A DNA stretch of 35,733 nucleotides from a virus, in IMG/VR virus record IMGVR_UViG_3300033145_003422, positions 1 to 35,733 of that record; one strand, 5' to 3'. The translations under genes were made by a program, and so were the position numbers. The notes beneath the pieces are model-generated. The model saw only the letters and a program-made list of their open reading frames with translations. It searched no databases and was not told the DNA's origin. Positions 29,075 through 35,733 of this stretch are shown here, piece after piece (the stretch's first letter is position 1; every line of letters begins with the position of its first letter).

Positions 29075-32000
29075 TCGAGATAGAACTTCAAGATAAAGGC
29101 ATAACGGTTGAGTTTCCGGATGGGACTCCTGAGCATGTCATGAGAAATTCGATTCAGGCCGAATTTTACGGAGCGCCGGCTTTGAGTCAGGATGTTCCTG
29201 AAACACCGGGGATGTTTGAAAGTATGATGCCGCGGCAAACCCTTCCCGAACAGACCGCCGAAGCCCAGATCGGCCTGGAAGCCATGCAGCGCGGAGTTAC
29301 TCCGGAACAATATAAAAAAGAGGTCTATCCTGAAGGGTCCAGGCTGAAACGCCTTGAACAGATGGGGGACAATGTTATTTCGGGTGCCCTGGGGACCGCT
29401 GAAGGATTGATCGGCGGCGTTGAATGGATCAGCGGCAGTGAAACCGCTAAAGAACTGGCAAATGTGGCAAAAGCCTGGCGTGAAGAATTAGCGCCGGAAG
29501 ATCCAACCTTCGTCGATGAAATCGCTATGGGCGTCGGATCCATGGCCACATTCTTTATACCCGGTATAGGTGTCGCCAGAGGCGCGGAAGCGGTGGCGCT
29601 TCTGGCACCCAAGCTGGCTGTTTGGGCGGGTGTGGGCGTTTCGTCTGCATTGGAAGCCATGACCGAGGCCGGCCTTGGATTTAGGGAAACCCTTCAGGAT
29701 ACCAAAGATGTTAAAAAAGCCGAGGATGCCGCCGGCAAAACATTCTGGATGAACATGGTCTTATTACCGATAACCAATAAACTTGGTATCTTTGGTGAAA
29801 AAGGCGGCAAGGTCCGAAAAGCCATTATGTCGGCATTGATGGAGGGCAGTCAGGAAGGTGCCCAGGAGATCATTGCCGCGGTATCCCAGAACAAGGATGT
29901 GGATCCGTGGGCGGTATTTAGAGCCTTCGGCGTGGGCGCGATCGTGGGCGGCGGTGTCAGCGTAGTTACTCCCGGTTCAAAAGGCCCGGTAGAGAAAAAG
30001 GCTGAAGAAGCCCGGCCAGATTTGACCGATCTTGATGAAAAATACAAACCAAAGCCGGAAGATAAGGTCAAGGCTGCAGCTGCAGCGAGACAGGCCGAAA
30101 TCGATACAGCGTTTGAGGAACCTGAAGATAAAATCAAAATCGCGGCTGAAGCGAGACAGGCGGAGATTGATAAGGCTGTTGAAGAACCTGTTGAGGAAGA
30201 GGTTAAAAAAGAACCCGTTATCGAAACACCGGCCAAAAAAGCCGAAGCGGTAAAGCTGCCGACAAAGCGCGAAAAGGCATTACAGGAATACAAAGAATAC
30301 ATCGAGCAGCTCTCTCCGGAGGAAAAAGAAAAGGCCAAGGATCTGATCATCGATGAACCGGTTCATGCGATGACAACAAAGCGTAAGATTCAAAGTCGTC
30401 TGGCTGAACCCGAAAAAACAGAAGAGCCCGCTAAAGAAGCACTGACAGAACCCGATCTGATTAAAGCGGAAAAATATCCTAAGATCCTTAAAGAAAAAAT
30501 CACGGCAAAGGACCTGGTTGAATCCAAGACAAGAAAAGAGATTCAGGAAAAGCTTCAGAGAATATTCGGCACATATCAGGTTCTGGATGAAATAGAAGAA
30601 GGAGAAAAAACCGGAGAAAAATTAAAAAACAAGCGTATTGAGATCGCTGACAAATACATGGCTGATATGGAGCGTGCCGCTTCCGATCGGGAGTATGATA
30701 CAACCGAGTACTTATTGGAAAAGGCTTATGGTGCCATAGAAAAAAGTTATCTGAAACAATACAGCCAGGGCCAATATTTTAAAATCACTAAAGACGCACA
30801 ACTCTTTGATCTTGATAATATTCATCCAAGCGAAAAACCGGACAAAAGAAAATTAAAAAAAACCTGGCGTTATATGTCCGACGCCAAACGAAACCTGAAA
30901 GAAAAGCGCGAACCTTTGCAGCTATTCAAGCGCCAGGACGGCAAATTTGTAATTTTAGACGGCAATCACACCTATTTTGTATTAAAGAACAGGGGCGAAA
31001 AGATTGCTGTTGGAGAAATCAAAAAGACCATTAAACAACCCAAGGTAAATAATTTAAATGAATTATATAAAAGGGCTGATGAGAACTATAAAGAATTAAA
31101 AAGCCTTACCGAAAAAACCGCAAAAAAATACAATGCCACGGCCTGGTTCCGTCCCAATGATCAGGAATTAAAATCAAAAAAACGTTCACAGGCAAAAATT
31201 AAAGACTATGACGGTGATGCGTCACAACTAAAAGATGTGATTGCATCGACCGTGAGCTTTAAAAGCGAAAAGGAAATGTACCGGGCGATTGAGGAATTCG
31301 ATCGCGAACATGGCGTGCTGGAGTTAAAGGATCGATTTAAAAAACCGCTTCCCACCGGTTATCGTGATATTTTAATGGTGGTCAGGCTTAAAGACGGTAC
31401 GCTTGCAGAAATCCAATTTACAAAAGACCGGCTTTTTGAGGCCAAAGAGCACGGGGCAGGCCATAAACTTTATGAAGTATATAGAAAATTGGGCAGGGCT
31501 GCGCAGGAAACAAAAGACGAAGAGATAATAAAGGCTTGGGATGGATTAACAAAAATACAGAAACAATACTATGATCATATTTATCAATCGAAAAATCCGG
31601 CCATGTCTTTGGCCTTGACCTCTAAAATTTCATCTGAATTGGTACGAATAGCAAAACAGTTGTCGGGATCGGTCACTTCGATCCGTTTGGATCCTTTCAT
31701 CCTCCAAACCTTAAAGGGTTTATCGGAAACAACACAGGGAACGCCTTCCCAATCTACAAAACGTTCGGACATAAAACCACCTCCTTCCAAAACTAAAGAA
31801 AAAATAACACAACAACCCGGTAAAGTCAAGAAAGTAGTAACCGGATCAGATCGGAAGCTAATGGTTCCTGGAAATAATCGAGAAACCGTTACTTTCACGG
31901 TGATGGAACAAAAAGATTTAATTCCGTCTCACCTCCCGGAAACTTTTTCAAAGCATCCTCAATATCCCGAAGGTGTTCAGGAACGGATGTATCACAGTGA

Positions 32001-35000
32001 TAAAAATGAGCAATTAAAAGTAATTGATCATGCCAAAAACTTAAAAACCGATTTGATTCTAACGAACAACCCGGATGCCATTAACGGACCGCCCATAGTG
32101 TTGGAAAATGGTATCGTGCTTGGAGGAAACTCCAGGGCCATGACGTTGCAGCGGGCTTATACATATGATTCACAATACGGCAAGGGAAGTAAATTTAAAA
32201 AGAAGCTGATTCAATTTGCCGACCAGTTCGGCCTTGATCCGGAGAAGGTCAAACAGTTTGATGAGCCTGTTCTGGTCCGGATCTATAAAGCAGAAGCTAC
32301 GGATCAAAAAACGCTGCACAAACTGGCCAGCCTGTTTAATGCGCCATTGACCCAGGGAATGAGCGCCGAGGCCAAAACTGTATCCATGGGGAAAAATGTA
32401 TCACCGGAAACCTTGGAGAATATAGGCGTTCGGCTTGCGGACCGAGACCTGACCATCAGACAACTGCTTGATAAGAAAGACGGCGTTGAAATATTGCGAA
32501 GGCTGATCCTGGATGGTGTTTTGACGGAAAACGAATTCAACACATATTACAACGACAAATATGACCGGCTCAATAACGCCGGCAAAGAGGTCATAGAAAA
32601 AACCATCTTCGGCGCTGTTATAGACGACCAGGATCTTCTCAGCGTTGCACCCAGGGCCATGACCAATAAAATTGCGTATATTTTATCCCCTCTGGCCAGG
32701 ATCCGCAGCCGCGGGGGTCAGTGGGACATCACTTCCCAGATAAAAGATGCGTTTGAAATCGCAGTAAAGGTAAAATCCGACAACAATATAGGAAGCGTCG
32801 ATCAGTTAATGGCCCAGGGAAGCCTGTTTGGCGATGAAAAACCGATGTCTTCAGAAGCGGTTATACTGGCTCATCTTTTCGTTGATGAAAAGCCGACATC
32901 TTTATTGAAACGATTCAAAGGATATGCGTCCGATGCCGCAAAAGACATAAAAAACCAGAAGGCTTTATTTGCGCCGCCGTCTCAGCCGGAATCTTTTAAC
33001 GAATGGTTTGGCGATAATTCTCCATCAAATAATTTGTTCGACTCGATAGGCAATGAAGCCGGATTTATCAATATTGATATGCTTGTTCCAAAGAGATTGG
33101 CCGGCAAAATAAAAGAGATTGCACTAGGGGCCCAGAATTCTCGCTTGGAACATTGGTATAATTACCTTCGCGGCCGCCAGGATGCCAAAATAAGCGTCGT
33201 GTTGCAGAAAAAGCATATGCCGCAATTGGGTCACTGGCTCCGGAACATGGAAGGTGTTTTGTCTCAAACCGATGAAGGGCGAAAGATATATGAAGCCGGT
33301 CGCGAATTTAAGGAAAAAACCGTAAGGCGTTTTCTCAAATGGGAAGCTCTGTATAACGAAGCCGCAGAAGGACTGACCGACCAGGAGAAAAAAACAGTTC
33401 TGAAAATATTGGACAGCACGGAAGAAATTACCGGGGATCATCCGACGGAAGTCGCAGCTGCAAAAATCCGGACATTGTTAAAAGATGTGAGGGAGTATCT
33501 TATAGAGCATGGCCACCAGGTGAGCTATCTGGAAGGATATTTGCCGCATGTCTTTCAGGGCCGGTTTTGGGTCAGCACCAAAGATGAATTTTCGCATAAG
33601 GTTGAAACCATCGGCCAGGCACTGCAAATTGCCCAGGAATGGATTGAAGAAGGAAAAACAAGGGTAAGGGTCATGCAAGACACCTTTATTCCTCCTGACG
33701 ATGCTACGATGCTTTCGACACGCGGATACTGGCGTCTGGTCAAAGCCATTCAAAAGCAGGCGGGTGAATCCGTTGAGATCCTCGAGGATCTGGATACCGA
33801 TGAAATACACCAGATGTTATCTGAAGGCAAGGTGGCCAGGCCGAAACCTCGAAAGCGCTTTTTCGGCAACATGATGCGTCGCGTGGTGGACAATCCCAAT
33901 TACCTGAAAAATCTGGATGAGATCATGCGGCTATACTTTTACGGTGCATCGAGGAAAGTTGGCCAGGATATTTTCTGGCGCAAGGTTCAGCGAAACATCG
34001 ATGCCATGCCGGCGGGAGATCAACGATTAAAGCAATTCATTGAAACGGTATATTTACCGGGTACTTTAGCGCATCCGACCAACATGGAAGAAGCGGTTGC
34101 AAATATATTTCACAAGTTAAAAATTGTGCCGGGCTTTAGCAGTCAGGACTTTAGAAAGATCATGCATAATATCAACCTGGTCCAATATGTGTGGGATCTG
34201 GGCCTTTCGGGATCCTCGGCCATTGCCAATGCGTCGCAATTCTTTATGAACGCTTATCCCATCGTCGGTGAAGTGAGTGCATTAAAAGGATATCGAAAAG
34301 GCGCAAAAACATTTTTCAATAAAAAATTGTTGGCAGAAGTTGAGCAAATGGGAATTACCCAGGGTGTGAGCGCCATCACCGGCGAAATCCTGGTCACTAA
34401 AGACGCATTGAAAGAATTTAAAAGTAAAATGCTGTTTAAGGCCGGTCCCAAAGGATTCGCGGAAGCAACCCTGATACCGTTTACTACTGTTGAAGTGATG
34501 AACCGGTTTTCCACCTATTGGGCGGGTAAAGATTTTGCCGCAAAGCAGTTGAATAAAGGAAAATCAGCGGCAGATACGGCGCGGATGGTTGTACCCGATA
34601 CATCAAGCCTGTTCGCCCTGGGCCAAAAAATAGATAATCGGCTGGCCGATGAAACGACTACCCGAAATGCTTCCTGGAAAGCAAAGACCGGGAGGCTTCA
34701 AAAAGAATTTGCTCAGAAATTTGGATATGAGCTTAACGATAAGGTCAATTTTCGCGTGGGCCGGGAAAACCTGCCTCAGATCATTCGTGAAGTTCCTGCC
34801 AGGCTGTTTTCTCCATATAAATCTTTTTTGCTGAATCAATTAAAATACACAGTGGATACCCTGAATCCAAAAGGTGTAAAGACGAACCCTAAAAAAGCGC
34901 TGCGCTTTACGATCATGACGCTGGCTTTGGCGGGTGTGGCCGGGAATCCGATTGTATATGGCGTTTTTCAAATGCTGCGGTATTTATACAAACAGCTGTT

Positions 35001-35733
35001 CGATGTTGACATCGAGAAAGAATTAAGGCGCAAGAATCTGATGCGCGGGATCCCCGGTAAAGTGGGTCTGGATATTTCCGGATCCGTGGCCATGCAAATG
35101 CCGCGACGGTTATATGACCTTTTGGGCCGTTATGGAAAAATAGCCATAGAGTTAGGAAACCTGGCTTATGAAAAAGGCACCGGCGCCGGCACGATTCGAA
35201 CAGAGCGCAAATTGAAACGTCAGACCATGCCGGCGCAAATGCAACGGGTAGCGGATGCCATGGAGATCCTGGGCCGCGGTGAATATATAACACCGATTAC
35301 CAGGACACCGGTGGCCATTAGTGAAAAGCCCTGGGTAGCAGCTGTAAAACGGGCGGCAGGAATTCTCCCGGCGGATGTGGCCAGGGCCTTTGACGAAGAA
35401 CGGGAAATCGAGAAATTGAAGAAACGATACAAAAGCCTTTCTTCGGATTTAACAGAACGCTGGGCGGAGGCCGTCAAAAATGGTGATCCGGAGAAAATGG
35501 ACCGGACCATTCGAAAGGTCGTTCATAATGTAACCGATGCCCTCGATCGATTGTCCGAAGCAAAAACACAGGACCAGGTGGCCAGTGCCATGACAGACCT
35601 TTTATTCTGGCAAGCCTGGATCGAAAAAGATGAAAAATTTAAAAATGCCATCTTAAGAAAACATATTCCCAGGCAGATTATGAAAAAAAGAAAATTACCT
35701 AAATATTTACAGCCCGAAGCGGCGGCGCAATAA
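29071..35733 (+). CDS. Giant polyvalent internal virion protein with ParB-like, RelA/SpoT-like and DdrB-like regions
   Basis: A 2220-aa protein that takes the place of T7 gp16 and is likely ejected with the DNA. Order: an N-terminal IEFPDGTPEHVM-type segment (about 10-34); hydrophobic helices (about 150-195 and 286-300); a charged linker with two PEDK..AARQAEID repeats (329-372); a ParB-like region (about 575-650; LDNIHPSE, FVILDGNHTYFVLKN); a RelA/SpoT-like region (about 660-835; KDYDGDASQLKDVIASTVSF, PTGYRDILMVVR, AEIQFTKDRL, AGHKLYE); a DdrB/ParB-like region (about 935-1310; ENGIVLGGNSRAMTLQRAY); then about 900 residues of helical structure with a hydrophobic stretch near IMTLALAGVAGNPIVYGVFQ. 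I saw no transglycosylase motif. Such multidomain 'polyvalent' proteins are known from phages and are thought to disarm host defences. Confidence 0.85.
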   Translation: MIEIELQDKGITVEFPDGTPEHVMRNSIQAEFYGAPALSQDVPETPGMFESMMPRQTLPEQTAEAQIGLEAMQRGVTPEQYKKEVYPEGSRLKRLEQMGDNVISGALGTAEGLIGGVEWISGSETAKELANVAKAWREELAPEDPTFVDEIAMGVGSMATFFIPGIGVARGAEAVALLAPKLAVWAGVGVSSALEAMTEAGLGFRETLQDTKDVKKAEDAAGKTFWMNMVLLPITNKLGIFGEKGGKVRKAIMSALMEGSQEGAQEIIAAVSQNKDVDPWAVFRAFGVGAIVGGGVSVVTPGSKGPVEKKAEEARPDLTDLDEKYKPKPEDKVKAAAAARQAEIDTAFEEPEDKIKIAAEARQAEIDKAVEEPVEEEVKKEPVIETPAKKAEAVKLPTKREKALQEYKEYIEQLSPEEKEKAKDLIIDEPVHAMTTKRKIQSRLAEPEKTEEPAKEALTEPDLIKAEKYPKILKEKITAKDLVESKTRKEIQEKLQRIFGTYQVLDEIEEGEKTGEKLKNKRIEIADKYMADMERAASDREYDTTEYLLEKAYGAIEKSYLKQYSQGQYFKITKDAQLFDLDNIHPSEKPDKRKLKKTWRYMSDAKRNLKEKREPLQLFKRQDGKFVILDGNHTYFVLKNRGEKIAVGEIKKTIKQPKVNNLNELYKRADENYKELKSLTEKTAKKYNATAWFRPNDQELKSKKRSQAKIKDYDGDASQLKDVIASTVSFKSEKEMYRAIEEFDREHGVLELKDRFKKPLPTGYRDILMVVRLKDGTLAEIQFTKDRLFEAKEHGAGHKLYEVYRKLGRAAQETKDEEIIKAWDGLTKIQKQYYDHIYQSKNPAMSLALTSKISSELVRIAKQLSGSVTSIRLDPFILQTLKGLSETTQGTPSQSTKRSDIKPPPSKTKEKITQQPGKVKKVVTGSDRKLMVPGNNRETVTFTVMEQKDLIPSHLPETFSKHPQYPEGVQERMYHSDKNEQLKVIDHAKNLKTDLILTNNPDAINGPPIVLENGIVLGGNSRAMTLQRAYTYDSQYGKGSKFKKKLIQFADQFGLDPEKVKQFDEPVLVRIYKAEATDQKTLHKLASLFNAPLTQGMSAEAKTVSMGKNVSPETLENIGVRLADRDLTIRQLLDKKDGVEILRRLILDGVLTENEFNTYYNDKYDRLNNAGKEVIEKTIFGAVIDDQDLLSVAPRAMTNKIAYILSPLARIRSRGGQWDITSQIKDAFEIAVKVKSDNNIGSVDQLMAQGSLFGDEKPMSSEAVILAHLFVDEKPTSLLKRFKGYASDAAKDIKNQKALFAPPSQPESFNEWFGDNSPSNNLFDSIGNEAGFINIDMLVPKRLAGKIKEIALGAQNSRLEHWYNYLRGRQDAKISVVLQKKHMPQLGHWLRNMEGVLSQTDEGRKIYEAGREFKEKTVRRFLKWEALYNEAAEGLTDQEKKTVLKILDSTEEITGDHPTEVAAAKIRTLLKDVREYLIEHGHQVSYLEGYLPHVFQGRFWVSTKDEFSHKVETIGQALQIAQEWIEEGKTRVRVMQDTFIPPDDATMLSTRGYWRLVKAIQKQAGESVEILEDLDTDEIHQMLSEGKVARPKPRKRFFGNMMRRVVDNPNYLKNLDEIMRLYFYGASRKVGQDIFWRKVQRNIDAMPAGDQRLKQFIETVYLPGTLAHPTNMEEAVANIFHKLKIVPGFSSQDFRKIMHNINLVQYVWDLGLSGSSAIANASQFFMNAYPIVGEVSALKGYRKGAKTFFNKKLLAEVEQMGITQGVSAITGEILVTKDALKEFKSKMLFKAGPKGFAEATLIPFTTVEVMNRFSTYWAGKDFAAKQLNKGKSAADTARMVVPDTSSLFALGQKIDNRLADETTTRNASWKAKTGRLQKEFAQKFGYELNDKVNFRVGRENLPQIIREVPARLFSPYKSFLLNQLKYTVDTLNPKGVKTNPKKALRFTIMTLALAGVAGNPIVYGVFQMLRYLYKQLFDVDIEKELRRKNLMRGIPGKVGLDISGSVAMQMPRRLYDLLGRYGKIAIELGNLAYEKGTGAGTIRTERKLKRQTMPAQMQRVADAMEILGRGEYITPITRTPVAISEKPWVAAVKRAAGILPADVARAFDEEREIEKLKKRYKSLSSDLTERWAEAVKNGDPEKMDRTIRKVVHNVTDALDRLSEAKTQDQVASAMTDLLFWQAWIEKDEKFKNAILRKHIPRQIMKKRKLPKYLQPEAAAQ

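Overview
The window reads as the gene-dense genome of a temperate podovirus-type phage or prophage, running from an integrase (stop codon at base 1) to a giant internal virion protein (stop codon at the last base). The host is probably a Gram-negative bacterium: two gene products carry Sec-type signal peptides, and many genes have clear Shine-Dalgarno sites or ATGA/GTGA/TGATG stop-start overlaps. The gene content resembles phages of Desulfobacterota-like bacteria, but that is a weak inference. No phage RNA polymerase or DNA polymerase gene is seen, so this is not a T7-type autographivirus, although the tail and ejection modules follow a T7-like order.

Left arm (1-2656, leftward): a CI-like repressor, three small cargo genes and a tyrosine integrase. 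A 39-bp direct repeat (37/39 identical) of the first codons of the integrase brackets the cargo. The outer copy still encodes a 27-codon integrase N-terminus (2111-2194). This suggests the cargo was inserted between repressor and integrase and left a fossil integrase start behind.

Control and early region (2657-8237, rightward): a sigma70-like promoter with a perfect palindromic operator at its start site, then a chain of small genes. These include a free-standing copy of the C-terminal domain of the phage helicase, an HTH regulator, a ribbon-helix-helix protein followed by a triple 10-bp-phased GGTGCAC array, a possible tRNA-like RNA (4395-4575), a two-TM protein, a secreted fibronectin-III protein, a nucleoside 2-deoxyribosyltransferase-like protein, a DnaA domain IV protein and zinc-binding proteins.

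Replication (8252-11663): an archaeo-eukaryotic-type primase and a D5/SF3 helicase, followed by a gene-poor stretch of about 0.9 kb. It holds 11 TGTTCA/TGAACA motifs, an 11-bp and a 15-bp perfect inverted repeat (the latter flanking an A+T-rich core) and DnaA-box-like sequences. This is the best candidate for the replication origin.

Packaging and virion genes (11664-35733): an HTH protein, a possible control region with three 21-bp-phased repeats, small and large terminase, holin-like proteins, portal, a signal-peptide-bearing lectin-like protein, scaffold, N4-gp56-type major capsid protein, a decoration-type protein, two paralogous tail adaptors, amidase, a tail nozzle-like protein, a fibre/spike-like protein, a GNAT acetyltransferase and three internal/ejection proteins. 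The last (2220 aa, about 19% of the window) is a polyvalent protein with ParB-like, RelA/SpoT-like and DdrB-like regions. Hairpins sit in the gaps around scaffold, capsid and decoration genes and may set their relative expression.
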